Shown here: positions 32,697-41,494 of the stretch, piece by piece
Layout: each line of letters opens with the position of its first letter
Numbering within the stretch: position 1 is the first letter of the stretch
Assembly: GCF_019295435.1 (NCBI RefSeq)
Contig: NZ_WEKL01000021.1
Coordinates: 1-47,427 of the forward strand
From: Aquimarina litoralis
GTDB taxonomy: Bacteria > Bacteroidota > Bacteroidia > Flavobacteriales > Flavobacteriaceae
Direction of reading: 5' to 3'
DNA: 47,427 nucleotides
The notes under the pieces: model-generated
What the model saw: the letters and a program-made list of their open reading frames with translations, nothing else
What the model was told of the DNA's origin: nothing
Database searches by the model: none
Program-made: the position numbers and the translations under genes

Positions 32697-32716
32697 TAGC
32701 AGTAGGCGAGCTGCTA
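32697..32716. repeat. GC-rich hairpin in a gap of 378 bases
   Basis: TAGCAG and CTGCTA form a 6-bp stem with an 8-base loop inside a GC-rich stretch (32686-32737) that is unlike its AT-rich surroundings. Similar GC-rich short stems appear in attC-like intergenic elements. No gene is seen here apart from a possible 51-codon frame at 32816-32971. Confidence 0.35.
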
Positions 32717-32815
32717 CACTTACGACATGAACACTCTGATGAGTTACTAAGGTAATAAAATTGCTATGAATTTTGATATTTGTAATGAGCTATAGATGTT
32801 CTTTTCCAATTCCTG

Positions 32816-32971
32816 TTATTGAAACTTTATTTTTATTTCATTTGATTGAAATGGTTTACTTTTAGTTCCATGAATTGTTCTACAATTTCCTTTAATTAGA
32901 ATGTTCGGATTATTTAATAAATAGGTTTGATTTATTTTATAGTCTATGACTTTTGTTAATTCACTGGACAT
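32816..32971 (-). CDS. Possible small ORF (51 codons)
   Basis: In the gap 32653-33030 an ATG at 32971 opens 51 codons (MSSELTKVIDYKINQTYLL ... KSKPFQSNEIKIKFQ). Composition is protein-like, polar and beta-prone, with no signal. No homologue recognised and no clear promoter. It may be a small gene or a remnant. Confidence 0.25.
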   Translation of the reverse strand: MSSELTKVIDYKINQTYLLNNPNILIKGNCRTIHGTKSKPFQSNEIKIKFQ

Positions 32972-33030
32972 TATGATATGATTTAGCTTACTTATGAATG
33001 ATTAATTGTGATGTAAAGTACACAAGTGTA

Positions 33031-33618
33031 TTATTTGCTATTTTTTTTAATCTTTTCAAGTGCTATTGGAAGTTTGGCTGACATAAATTCTACATGTTCA
33101 TCAAGAACATCAATTTCAATTAAGAGTGTAAAGTATCCAGAACCTTCTATAAGTGAATACGATTCCATTGCACCTGACCACTTTTTTACCTCGTCATCAA
33201 TAGGTTGTTCCTTTCCGTTTATTACCGTTCCAATATGCTTAAACTGGATGATTTCATTTGGAACGTATTTTTCAATAATACTATAAATTCCACTTTTGTC
33301 CGACCCAAGAAACATTATTTTATTACCCACTTTCCAATTCTCTACAACATAATGCGAACCTTCATCAAAGACTCCGCTCCAATCACGGTAATATGTATCT
33401 TCCCAGATCGCTTTCCAAATATTTTCTTTGTCAGCTTTGATCTCAATAGAAAATTGTAATCGATTCATCATGATATTGTTATTTGCAGTTATATCCTTTG
33501 TTTCTTCATGTTCAATTGAGGCTTTTTTAATAGTAGAATTTTCAGAATTAGATTGTTTTGAATTATGACAACCTAACATCATAAAAATTGAAAATAGAAA
33601 TAGTATTAATTTTTTCAT
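33031..33618 (-). CDS. SRPBCC/AHSA1-type domain on a lipoprotein
   Basis: 195 residues. Lipoprotein signal (FLFSIFMMLGC) ends at Cys17. After a polar linker (residues 20-50), the domain reads MNRLQFSIEIKADKENIWK, AIWEDTYYRDWSGVFDEGS, FLGSDKSGIYSIIEKYVPN and EIIQFKHIGTVI, the START/SRPBCC (AHSA1-like) pattern that binds hydrophobic ligands. SRPBCC domains are mostly cytoplasmic; fusion to a lipid anchor is unusual. Ligand unknown. Confidence 0.75.
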   Translation of the reverse strand: MKKLILFLFSIFMMLGCHNSKQSNSENSTIKKASIEHEETKDITANNNIMMNRLQFSIEIKADKENIWKAIWEDTYYRDWSGVFDEGSHYVVENWKVGNKIMFLGSDKSGIYSIIEKYVPNEIIQFKHIGTVINGKEQPIDDEVKKWSGAMESYSLIEGSGYFTLLIEIDVLDEHVEFMSAKLPIALEKIKKNSK

Positions 33619-33642
33619 CTTCTTGTTTTGTTACTGATCATA

Positions 33643-33801
33643 TTACGAATAAGAAACAAAGAGTAGGAGGTAAGCTATAGGTTTTGATTTGATACTAACT
33701 ATTCTAGCGATACTATCATTTCTAAATTCTTTAAATCCCAATTGTTTTGAGTAAAATTCCCATGTGACATTTTTGTCACTAATGGGTAGTTTCGGATTCA
33801 T
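33643..33801 (-). pseudogene. Remnant of a VOC/glyoxalase gene
   Basis: From an ATG at 33801 the frame reads MNPKLPISDKNVTWEFYSK then QLGFKEFRND, the first strand and helix of VOC proteins (xFYxxxLGF). After about 28 residues the frame loses its family pattern and ends at 33643, much shorter than the usual 115 residues. An earlier ATG at 33813 adds four residues. The rest of the gene is not found nearby. Confidence 0.55.
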
Positions 33802-33900
33802 ATTGGTTAGCATAAATTTTAAAAGTTATATTATGAATTCAATATTTTTATTATTCAATTTATCACAATAGTTATCGTTAAAATCTATTTTCTACTTAGT

Positions 33901-34980
33901 TTATTTAATAGCGTATAAAGTCATTTTTTCATTTTTCCCTCTTAATTCAGTTTGCCCCAATTCTACTATATTATAAATGTTTTTAGGTTTTAATGAATCC
34001 GAAATTGTCTTAGAAATCAATAATTCTACCTCAAATTTATTGCAAAGTCCTTGAATTCTGGCAGTAGTATTTAAAACATCTCCAGTGAAAAGAAATTCCT
34101 TTTTAATTTTACCTATTTCCCCTGTTGTTACTTTTCCAGAATGAATTCCAGCTTTAAAGGAAGGCATAACACTATATTTTTTTAAATATTTTTCTTTTTT
34201 ATTTAAAAGAGACTCTTGCATGAATAAGAAACATTCGATACAATTAACATAATTGCTGTTGTTTACTTTCCAGGTAATCACTATTTCATCTCCAACATAT
34301 TGATAAATTTCACCACCATATTTTATAATTGAATCAGAAAGATCTCTATAATAATCATTTAGGAGATCAAAATATTTGATATGACCTAACTTTTCTGCAA
34401 TTGTTGTAGAGGACTTCATGTCTAAAAACATAAAAATTCTTTCTTCTTCAACTGGTTTATGATATTTACCAGTGAAAAAATTTAGGATTACATATTGACC
34501 TATATTGTCACTTATTTCTGTATAAAAAAGACAGAAAGATAGTCCGATGGTGAAATATAATAATATACTCCAAAGTGCAAAACTAGAGAAGAATTTAGAT
34601 ATACTTTCGAGAACCTTAGGGTCTAATGGATTTGCCTTAAATTCATATGCAGTACTTAATAATGAAATAATAAAAATGGATAAAATTACAATACCAAAAT
34701 AAATAATAGTTTTAAATATGATTTTTTGAGCGAATGACTTTTTGATAAAAAAATTACTTAAATAAAAAATTTCAAGTATACCAATGAATATTCCAAGAAC
34801 TAATGCAATTAGTGCTGGAATAATGGGATTAAATAGGTATGGATTACCGGTTGATGGATAAAAGTCATAATTTCCTAAAATTCCTTTTTCTAATAGAGAA
34901 TATGTTATGCTAAAAACCATTGGTAGTATACCAAAAGGTAGAATTTTTACAAGATTTCTTTTTTTTCTATGCGAAAACAT
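33901..34980 (-). CDS. Membrane class III adenylate/guanylate cyclase
   Basis: 359 residues. Residues 10-170 contain about five hydrophobic segments (IPALIALVLGIFIGILEIF, FFSSFALWSILLYFTIGLS). The catalytic domain (about 180-355) shows FMFLDMKSSTTIAEKLG with metal Asp, YGGEIYQYVGDEIVITW with the second Asp, GIHSGKVTTGEIGKI and VLNTTARIQGLC with the transition-state Asn/Arg pair. All key residues appear present, so cAMP or cGMP synthesis is likely. The N-terminal part may sense a membrane signal; no effector lies adjacent. Confidence 0.9.
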   Translation of the reverse strand: MFSHRKKRNLVKILPFGILPMVFSITYSLLEKGILGNYDFYPSTGNPYLFNPIIPALIALVLGIFIGILEIFYLSNFFIKKSFAQKIIFKTIIYFGIVILSIFIISLLSTAYEFKANPLDPKVLESISKFFSSFALWSILLYFTIGLSFCLFYTEISDNIGQYVILNFFTGKYHKPVEEERIFMFLDMKSSTTIAEKLGHIKYFDLLNDYYRDLSDSIIKYGGEIYQYVGDEIVITWKVNNSNYVNCIECFLFMQESLLNKKEKYLKKYSVMPSFKAGIHSGKVTTGEIGKIKKEFLFTGDVLNTTARIQGLCNKFEVELLISKTISDSLKPKNIYNIVELGQTELRGKNEKMTLYAIK

Positions 34981-35000
34981 ATTTTTAAAACTTCTACGAA

Positions 35001-35034
35001 TTAAGTACGATGGCTTTTATATGCACCGTAGTAG
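35001..35034 (-). repeat. Possible attC-like family end (copy F)
   Basis: Plus strand GTACGATGGCTTTTATATGC resembles ACGGTTTGTATATG of the copy at 30313. A related inverted stretch (CTATATGCAAGC, minus strand) lies near 35170. Weaker than the other copies. Confidence 0.3.
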
Positions 35035-35193
35035 AACAAATTGTTACTTAGTCACAGACACATCTTAATATTAATTGCTTTGAAAGCAGCGGGATTTCTT
35101 TTGATAAGTTTAGTGCCCTTATAAATATACAATAACCATTTGATTAATCTCTTGATCACTGTGCTTGCATATAGTAAATGTTGCACAATGCTT

Positions 35194-35697
35194 TTAATTC
35201 AGGTCTAGTAAATAAATCCAATATCTTTTGCCTAAATATTGAATCTCTTTAGTTTTCTTAAAACCTCTTTTTTCATATATAGCTCTTGCAGCATTCATAA
35301 ATTCAGATGTGTGCAAAGCAACATAGGTTTCATTATTTTCCTTTGCATGCTCAATGCATAATTCTGTCAATTTTTTTCCAATACCATTTCCTCTGAATTT
35401 TTTTTGTACTCCTAAAAATCGGATATAACTCCAGTTTTCTTGAAACAATTCGGTTGGATTACCGCTTGGAACCAAATAAATCATTCCAACTAGATCAGAT
35501 TTCATCTCGCAAACATAAACAGTGCTTTGCTGTATCAGATGGATTAAACCTTTATCGCTCTGTAAAGCAGCGTTCATTTTACTCCAATTTTCTTTCGTTA
35601 AGACTTTGGAAAATTCAGAATACGATTCTTTTCCAAGAGATTTTAGGTTATCAAAATCAGATAGGTCGGCTTTTCTATATGCTAACTCAGTTTTCAA
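35194..35697 (-). CDS. GNAT N-acetyltransferase
   Basis: 167 residues from TTG; no ATG is available before the first strand. GNAT features: LAYRKADLSDFDNLKSLGK at the start, SYIRFLGVQKKFRGNGIGK (about 89-107) with the R-G-N-G-I-G acetyl-CoA loop, NETYVALHTSEFMNAARAI and the closing YEKRGFKKTKEIQYLGKR. Substrate unknown. Ends 213 bases before the cyclase start. Confidence 0.88.
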   Translation of the reverse strand: MKTELAYRKADLSDFDNLKSLGKESYSEFSKVLTKENWSKMNAALQSDKGLIHLIQQSTVYVCEMKSDLVGMIYLVPSGNPTELFQENWSYIRFLGVQKKFRGNGIGKKLTELCIEHAKENNETYVALHTSEFMNAARAIYEKRGFKKTKEIQYLGKRYWIYLLDLN

Positions 35698-35792
35698 TGT
35701 TCTGTAAAATGGTAGGCAATAGTTTACGAAAAACCTATTACGGGAAATTGGTGATGATTTTTCGATTTAATTGAAAGATAATGCATTACAAT

Positions 35793-36515
35793 TTAATTGG
35801 TTTTATTCAAAAGATATTGAGTTATATTATTATGTCCTTCTCGTTTGGCAATTGTCAACGCTGTATCTCCATTGTCCATTTTTAACCCTATTGAAGCTCC
35901 ATTTTCAATAAGGAGTTTTGTTAATTCTAAATTACCTCTATGTACGGCAGAATGTAAAGCAGTAACATTTTGCATCTGGACAGCATTTATATCCACTCCA
36001 TTTTCTATAAATAATTTGCAAAGTTCAAAATTTTCTTTTGCAATTGCGGAATGTAATGCATTGACTTTAGATGGGTTTTTAGCCAATAAATTTGGGTTAG
36101 CTCCTAATGTGATCAAAAGTTTTGCTATTTCTGTTTGATTGAAGAATGCAGCTAAAGATAGAGGAGGGAAACCATCGTCAGAGTAGGTGTTTAGTAAGTA
36201 TAAATTAGAATTATTTAAAGAATCTCTAACGATATTAATCTTTCCACATACTATTGCTTCATGAAATACAAAAGATTGCTTTAATTCAATAGCTTGTTCA
36301 AAAACTTTGTCAAAACCGCTATAAGCAATTATCATCATGCCTGAACTTCCATTCTCATCTTTAAGATTTAGAACCTCTGGATTTTCTTTGATAAGCGTTA
36401 TTATTTTTTCAGTTTCTTGATTTTTTATATATGTTTTGAGCAATTCAATCATATTGTTTGTTTCTGAGGTTGTACTTAAAAGTGAGAAAAATAAAAATGC
36501 AAATAGAGTTTTCAT
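35793..36515 (-). CDS. Exported ankyrin-repeat protein
   Basis: 240 residues from the ATG at 36515 (a TTG upstream would add MQKDII before the signal). Signal segment MKTLFAFLFFSLLSTT. Ankyrin repeats cover about residues 60-235: PPLSLAAFFNQTEIAKLLI, NALHSAIAKENFELCKLFI, TALHSAVHRGNLELTKLLI and TALTIAKREGHNNITQYLL. Periplasmic ankyrin proteins are known beside catalases and as toxin-immunity proteins (for example with type VI effectors); neither partner is adjacent here. Confidence 0.85.
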   Translation of the reverse strand: MKTLFAFLFFSLLSTTSETNNMIELLKTYIKNQETEKIITLIKENPEVLNLKDENGSSGMMIIAYSGFDKVFEQAIELKQSFVFHEAIVCGKINIVRDSLNNSNLYLLNTYSDDGFPPLSLAAFFNQTEIAKLLITLGANPNLLAKNPSKVNALHSAIAKENFELCKLFIENGVDINAVQMQNVTALHSAVHRGNLELTKLLIENGASIGLKMDNGDTALTIAKREGHNNITQYLLNKTN

Positions 36516-36562
36516 AATAATGTCTTTTTGCAAAATAAAAGAGCAAAATATTAATTGAGTTA

Positions 36563-37396
36563 CTATATATCACTTTTTCGTAAATCACTTGGAGATTGAC
36601 CAACAATACTTTTAAAGTAATTGCTAAAATTACCAAAGCTTGAGTAACCTATATTAAAAGCGATTTCTCGAATAGTTTTGTTGGTTTCCAATATTTGACG
36701 TTTCCCTTCTTGAATTCTTTTCTTTGATATGTATTGAAACGGTGTACAACCAAAAATTCGATTAAAATTTCGCAATAAGTGATTTTCGGATAATTGACCA
36801 ATATTCGCTAATTCTTTCAATCGCAGATTCCTATGATAATTACAGTCTATAAAATCTTTAACGTAAAGAATTCTTTGATAAAGCTCTTCACGAGTGGACT
36901 TTTTTATTGAATTCAAAAGATTTGTATTGTTTAGCACATTATTCTGATGGAGTATAGTAGATAATAGTTGAAGATAAAATTCATCTTTTTCGAGTTCATC
37001 CATTCCTAAATTTGACTTCTCTTTTCCAGTTTTTAATAATTCAGATACAATACCATTATGATGGTAGTTTCTTTCAAATAGTTTAATTCCTTTATGCTGT
37101 TTTACATTAAAATCAAGTAACTGTTCGTCAGAAGAATTTAGATCAGAAACTACTTTTGAAACAAATTCTGGTGAAAAAAACACACAAAACGATTCGGTTT
37201 CTTTTTGAGTATCAATAGTCAAACGATATTTTGTGCACTCGTTGAGAATAAGAAAATTAGTTTGGTCAACTTGGTACTCACGTTGTCTTACTTGATAATC
37301 TGCTTTTCCTCCATAAAAGGATTTAATTGACAAAAAGCAATCTCCAGTCCATTGATAAGTTTTGGCTTTTTGGTGAATTATAAAATTATCTTGCAC
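36563..37396 (-). CDS. AraC-family transcription regulator
   Basis: 277 residues, GTG start. The N-terminal half (to about 160) is a cupin-like sensor with FLILNECTKYRLTIDTQKE and ESFCVFFSPEFVSKVVSDL. The C-terminal AraC domain (about 175-275) contains NLRLKELANIGQLSENHLL, RNFNRIFGCTPFQYISKKR and the second HTH GYSSFGNFSNYFKSIVGQS. Soluble, unlike the two membrane AraC regulators. Ankyrin gene starts 47 bases after its stop and could be a target. Confidence 0.9.
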   Translation of the reverse strand: MQDNFIIHQKAKTYQWTGDCFLSIKSFYGGKADYQVRQREYQVDQTNFLILNECTKYRLTIDTQKETESFCVFFSPEFVSKVVSDLNSSDEQLLDFNVKQHKGIKLFERNYHHNGIVSELLKTGKEKSNLGMDELEKDEFYLQLLSTILHQNNVLNNTNLLNSIKKSTREELYQRILYVKDFIDCNYHRNLRLKELANIGQLSENHLLRNFNRIFGCTPFQYISKKRIQEGKRQILETNKTIREIAFNIGYSSFGNFSNYFKSIVGQSPSDLRKSDI

Positions 37397-37481
37397 GAGT
37401 TTTAGTTATTAGCTCTAATAGTTAAATATAACAAACGTTATTGTTTCAAAGGGGTAATTATCTTTATTCTATGATGTTAAC

Positions 37482-38204
37482 CTATTTTATTTCTTCTTTT
37501 AATAATTCTTTTACTAGTATTTCAAGATCCCCTTTATATTGTACGTTACATTCTAGACTTTGATTTGTGCCCTTCAAATTGGAATATACTTTCATTTTAT
37601 TATTTCCTAGGAAATAAACACCTATATGTGGAGTATTATCATTTATAATATGCCTTCGTGCACGAGATAAAATAAACCAAGACAGTCGAGTACCTATTCT
37701 TAATGATTCACTAAGTCCTTCCTCTTTCATTTCTTTTATTAATCTAATGGCATCTCTTTCAAAATGATATTGATCAGGGTCAATAGAGAATAAGTTATTA
37801 CTAGTTTCTTCAGTTAAATTCCAACTTTCTATGAATTCACCTTTGATTCCATCTCCCTTTTCATAATACTTTGCAAGTTCACTAAGTTCTATTTCGGGAA
37901 ATTGAGCCTGCATTTTTGAAGGCATTATTTTTTCTAATACCCATTTAATTATTATTTCTCCCATTTTTTTTATATCCGTACTTGAAATTTCAAAAATTGG
38001 ACAATCATCCCATTCGAACGCATATATTGGGATTTCGCTAAAATAATAGGGATATATCCTACAACCTCTTTCTTTGTCTTTTAATTCAATATGAGATTCG
38101 TTGCCAAAATCAGGTATAATATTGATTTTATAACTTTCTATTTTATGTAATTCATCACAACTATTGTTGAGTTCGGATTGTAATAGCTCTAATCTTTTTT
38201 TCAT
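37482..38204 (-). CDS. Cytoplasmic protein of unknown function
   Basis: 240 residues, no signal or membrane segment. Alpha/beta with ELKDKERGCRIYPYYFSEI, YAFEWDDCPIFEISSTDIK, an acidic helix (KEMKEEGLSESLRIGT) and an end strand GVYFLGNNKMKVYSNLKG. I do not recognise a family. Its neighbours (AraC and DinB genes) do not suggest a role. The start is an ATG with an AT-rich leader. Confidence 0.55.
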   Translation of the reverse strand: MKKRLELLQSELNNSCDELHKIESYKINIIPDFGNESHIELKDKERGCRIYPYYFSEIPIYAFEWDDCPIFEISSTDIKKMGEIIIKWVLEKIMPSKMQAQFPEIELSELAKYYEKGDGIKGEFIESWNLTEETSNNLFSIDPDQYHFERDAIRLIKEMKEEGLSESLRIGTRLSWFILSRARRHIINDNTPHIGVYFLGNNKMKVYSNLKGTNQSLECNVQYKGDLEILVKELLKEEIK

Positions 38205-38230
38205 TTAAACATCAGAATTCTTTTTTATGG

Positions 38231-38250
38231 GGCATAAGGTTTAATATATG
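38231..38250 (-). repeat. attC-like family end (copy G)
   Basis: Plus strand GGCATAAGGTTTAATATATG; compare ATAACGGTTTGTATATGA at 30318. It lies 27 bases upstream of the start at 38204. At the far side of the same gap TTTATGAATATACAACAGC (near 38320-38340) is partly inverted to it. Confidence 0.35.
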
Positions 38251-38441
38251 TGTTGTATCAGGTAAAAAAACTTACTTTGCTTTCAGAAGCATCGAGATTT
38301 CTTTCTACAAAAATCTTTTGTTTATGAATATACAACAGCTAATTGATTAATAAGTCAATTGCCAATGATATTTTATGTAGTGTGGTGATTTCGTTTTGGA
38401 ATTTTAAGTTAGAGATAATCTCTTTATGAAATTAGTTAAAT

Positions 38442-38966
38442 TTATTCATTTAATATTCTGGTGTATTTTTTCCAAGGTCCTACATCTTCAGAATAATGTT
38501 TTACAATAACACGGGATAATTGATTCAGATGAGCTATATCATGAATTGTCCATGTAGAAATCAACTGTCTTAAAGTCACTTCTCCTAAATCAGGGTGTGT
38601 TCCTTTTTTATCTAAATCGTACTCACTTAAATTCCAAGATTTTAATTTTTCTATATTTTTGGTTCTAAGCATTCTAAACTCATCTAATAGTTCTTGAGTG
38701 GTCTGTGTGGCATATAATTTTTCTTGAGCAAATCTATCATAAGGTGTGAATGTTTTATCATTTGCATTCCCTAAAATTATTTCAGCTCTTGGAATCCAGT
38801 CTGTCTTTTCTCCATGAATTAAATGTCCAATAATATTATAGCCATTCCATGTTCCTGCTCCTTCGTCAATCTTATCCCAATTGTAAGCTAAATTATTTAA
38901 GAGTGCTGAATATACATCAGGAGTTCTATCGAGTAATTCTATTGATTTGTTTAAATTAAAATTCAT
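38442..38966 (-). CDS. DinB superfamily protein
   Basis: 174 residues from the ATG at 38966 (TTG upstream gives MSYTN extra). DinB-like four-helix bundle: SIELLDRTPDVYSALLNNL, WNGYNIIGHLIHGEKTDW with the first metal His, and STWTIHDIAHLNQLSRVIV with a His pair near the C-terminus. Three His are placed as in metal-binding DinB/DUF664 proteins. Reported roles include thiol-transferase (bacillithiol) activity; here no partner points to one. Confidence 0.85.
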   Translation of the reverse strand: MNFNLNKSIELLDRTPDVYSALLNNLAYNWDKIDEGAGTWNGYNIIGHLIHGEKTDWIPRAEIILGNANDKTFTPYDRFAQEKLYATQTTQELLDEFRMLRTKNIEKLKSWNLSEYDLDKKGTHPDLGEVTLRQLISTWTIHDIAHLNQLSRVIVKHYSEDVGPWKKYTRILNE

Positions 38967-39122
38967 GTTTGTATATGACAAGTATTGGTTTTTATATCTC
39001 TTGTTTGCCCATCAAGGACGGCATATGCAATATACATATTGTTATCACATATTTTATTCTTTTTTATACTGCTGGTTTACTGTACAAACAAATTAGTGGA
39101 TTTTATCAATATGACTATACTT

Positions 39123-40289
39123 TTACCCTTTTTGTATTTTATGGATACGCTTTAAAAAGTCTTTTGCACTATCATTTTCTTGGTCTAATTGTAAGGATTT
39201 TTCGAAACTTGTTTTAGCATCAATGTAATTTCCCATTTCGAAATAAGTTTCACCTAGACTAGTATGTAGCATACTATTGTTAGGCATCAAATCAAGTCCG
39301 TATTTCAAAACTTTTACTGCTGCTACAGGATTTTTGATATGTTGCGACCATTCTATCGCAGTCATTTTTATAAAAGAACCAATACCTGCTTGTGTTAACT
39401 GTTCCTCTGTGTATTCACCGTTACCTAGTGCTTCCTCGAGTATTTGGGTTGGTTTCTCAGCATTATTGAATTTCAGATAAAACTGTTTTCCCAAAGAACT
39501 ATCAGAAAACAGGTCTGCCATCTTCACTTTGTATTCATTTTTTTTAAATTCTTCATGCAAATCAAACTCAATGAACTCATTAAAGTCATAATGGAAATAT
39601 ACACGAACTTTCATTTCTTCTAAATCGTAGATCGTAGAATACTGAGTGGCAGCAATATCTCTTTGAGCCATGTTTTTCATTACATTACTACAATAATCCA
39701 GAGTAACTTCGGATGGTGTAGACTCAATAAAATCAATCCCATTTTGGTAATAAGGTAGTTGAACTTCCTTTATAGATGAAGTTTGAGAATAATAGAAATT
39801 CGAAAAGGTTTTTTCACTTTCATCACCGATAATCATCTCATCTCCTTCTATGATAAGATAGGTACCCGATTTATCAATAAAAACTAGTTGATATGCAGCC
39901 ATCTCACTTACATCTAAATTTTCATAATAGGCTTTCACCTCTTCAACTGTACTTTTTGTTCGCATTACCGTTAGTAGTGCTGTATCTAGTGATATTTTAG
40001 TTTTACCGTTTGAATTCTCCACAGGAAGCCAATTGGTGGCAAAACCATCAACAATTAAACCTGCTTCATTAATAGCTCCTTGTGCCATATCCATGAAACC
40101 AAAATATAGTACTGCGTGGCGATGTTTATCATTATTCTCAAGCCAAATTTGAGTATTAGGGGTAATCCAGTCCTCATTATTTCCTACGATTGTTTTTCCA
40201 TCTTTTGTAATTTTGTACATAGTACAGGCAAAGCTGTATTGGTTTATTGTTAATAGCATTACTATTGCTAATAGGAATGATCTAATCAT
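39123..40289 (-). CDS. Secreted Ntn-type linear amide C-N hydrolase with TPR tail
   Basis: 388 residues. Signal peptide (FLLAIVMLLTINQYSFA) cleaved just before Cys22 in ACTMYKITKDGK, which would become the N-terminal nucleophile of a choloylglycine hydrolase/penicillin V acylase-like enzyme. GNNEDW (about 37-42) and AINEAGLIVDGFATNW follow the family. The C-terminal 100 residues hold TPR-like helices (MLHTSLGETYFEMGNYIDA and KTSFEKSLQLDQEND). Probably periplasmic; acts on amides such as bile-salt or acyl-amine bonds. Specific substrate not inferable. Confidence 0.88.
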   Translation of the reverse strand: MIRSFLLAIVMLLTINQYSFACTMYKITKDGKTIVGNNEDWITPNTQIWLENNDKHRHAVLYFGFMDMAQGAINEAGLIVDGFATNWLPVENSNGKTKISLDTALLTVMRTKSTVEEVKAYYENLDVSEMAAYQLVFIDKSGTYLIIEGDEMIIGDESEKTFSNFYYSQTSSIKEVQLPYYQNGIDFIESTPSEVTLDYCSNVMKNMAQRDIAATQYSTIYDLEEMKVRVYFHYDFNEFIEFDLHEEFKKNEYKVKMADLFSDSSLGKQFYLKFNNAEKPTQILEEALGNGEYTEEQLTQAGIGSFIKMTAIEWSQHIKNPVAAVKVLKYGLDLMPNNSMLHTSLGETYFEMGNYIDAKTSFEKSLQLDQENDSAKDFLKRIHKIQKG

Positions 40290-40364
40290 GGCATTTACTT
40301 TAAATTTACTTTTAGCAAGATTACTTAGGATGTAGAGATTTTTTATATAAAAAACATTTAAGAA

Positions 40365-40388
40365 TGTCCAGAAAAAAAATACTGGACA
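40365..40388. repeat. Perfect 7-bp inverted repeat upstream of the Ntn hydrolase gene
   Basis: TGTCCAG and CTGGACA flank an A-rich 10-base loop (AAAAAAAATA), 76 bases upstream of the ATG at 40289. It could be an operator or a weak terminator. The gap 40290-40950 holds nothing else but a possible stub at 40780-40887. Confidence 0.4.
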
Positions 40389-40779
40389 AATTATTTTTTG
40401 AGTGTTTTTAAATTGGGTAGGAGTAGAGGTTGTATTTTTTTTAATATAGTATAGAATTTATATCTAAAACCTTTACACTTTTATTGATGTATAGTTCATG
40501 GTTTTTTATGAAAAGTTCTAGCCGTTTTCGAGGTGTATTTGTATTCTTATTTGAGTCTTTTAAATAATATACATTAAATAAAAGATTCGATTTTGAGATA
40601 CTACAAAGCCAATTGAATCTATGTAAATGGTATTCAGTATGGGAGAATTATATCATAAAATTGTGAATAGTTTGCTTCCTTTTTCGTTTTGCAAATATTG
40701 AGCCTATTGAACCTTCCTACCATACGCAGGTAGTTAAGAATACAAAAACCATTCGATTGATCACTTTGCCGCTATGATA

Positions 40780-40887
40780 TCACATATTTTGTTGTTCGTT
40801 TGTTTTTTCTTCAATAGGCAATTCCATGGTTTGTCCCGAAAGTTGATAGGGTATGAAGAATAAACAAACAATAATACGATAGTACAT
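40780..40887 (-). pseudogene. Signal-peptide stub (35 codons)
   Basis: An ATG at 40887 starts MYYRIIVCLFFIPYQLSGQ, a good signal peptide, followed by 16 residues (TMELPIEEKTNEQQNM) and TGA. This looks like the 5' end of an exported-protein gene whose rest is gone; a true small secreted peptide is the alternative. No family can be named. Confidence 0.35.
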
Positions 40888-40950
40888 CTGGGTTAGTTTT
40901 AATTATTGAAAATGCTCTGTCTATAGAGAGTAGGATAGGTGCTAAGGACT

Positions 40951-41445
40951 TTACTTTTTATTATACAATTCATTCACTTTTTGTAAATCGGTAGAACTGT
41001 TTATTTGATAAAAATAATTCAATTGCCATTTTTGAGTCCGTTCTGCTTGTTTGTTTTTCACAATATCCCATATTGGATAAACTCTAAATCCTCGTTTACC
41101 TTCTTTATTTCGGGTTGAGATGATTCCTTTTTTTATTAATTCGGATTTGGGGAATACAAACTGTCCGAATTCATTTTCAGTCCGAACATTAACAGTATAA
41201 AAATCTATTTGATCATTTTCGTTAAACGGCTCAATCGGTCCATTTTCATTTCGTTTCCAAAACGTAACAAATTGGCCAATTTTCTTTGGTGTTACCTTGG
41301 CATCTCTACACAAAATATTCATTCCGTTGAGTTGAAATCGACAAGCTTTATAATCTATACTTTCTTTTTCGGTTTTAAAATCCGAAATCTTAAGAGAGCA
41401 TCTGTCATAAATTTCTGTTTTAATTTGAGTCAGATTTTTATCCAT
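40951..41445 (-). CDS. MepB family protein
   Basis: 164 residues, the usual MepB length. Blocks: KACRFQLNGMNILCRDAKV, TPKKIGQFVTFWKRNENGP, NDQIDFYTVNVRTENEFGQ and FRVYPIWDIVKNKQAERTQ. MepB was named after a gene in the Staphylococcus mepRAB multidrug-efflux operon; its own function is unknown. No MepA or MepR homologue is here. It stands alone between an S41 unit and a 505-base gap. Confidence 0.85.
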   Translation of the reverse strand: MDKNLTQIKTEIYDRCSLKISDFKTEKESIDYKACRFQLNGMNILCRDAKVTPKKIGQFVTFWKRNENGPIEPFNENDQIDFYTVNVRTENEFGQFVFPKSELIKKGIISTRNKEGKRGFRVYPIWDIVKNKQAERTQKWQLNYFYQINSSTDLQKVNELYNKK

Positions 41446-41494
41446 TTGCTCTATTCAATTTGTTTTTTAATTTTCATTATCGCTTTTCAGGCAT

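Noticed and set aside
36445-36636. Minus-strand frame of 63 codons between the ankyrin and AraC genes
   Set aside because: It overlaps both real genes in another frame and reads as hydrophobic noise.
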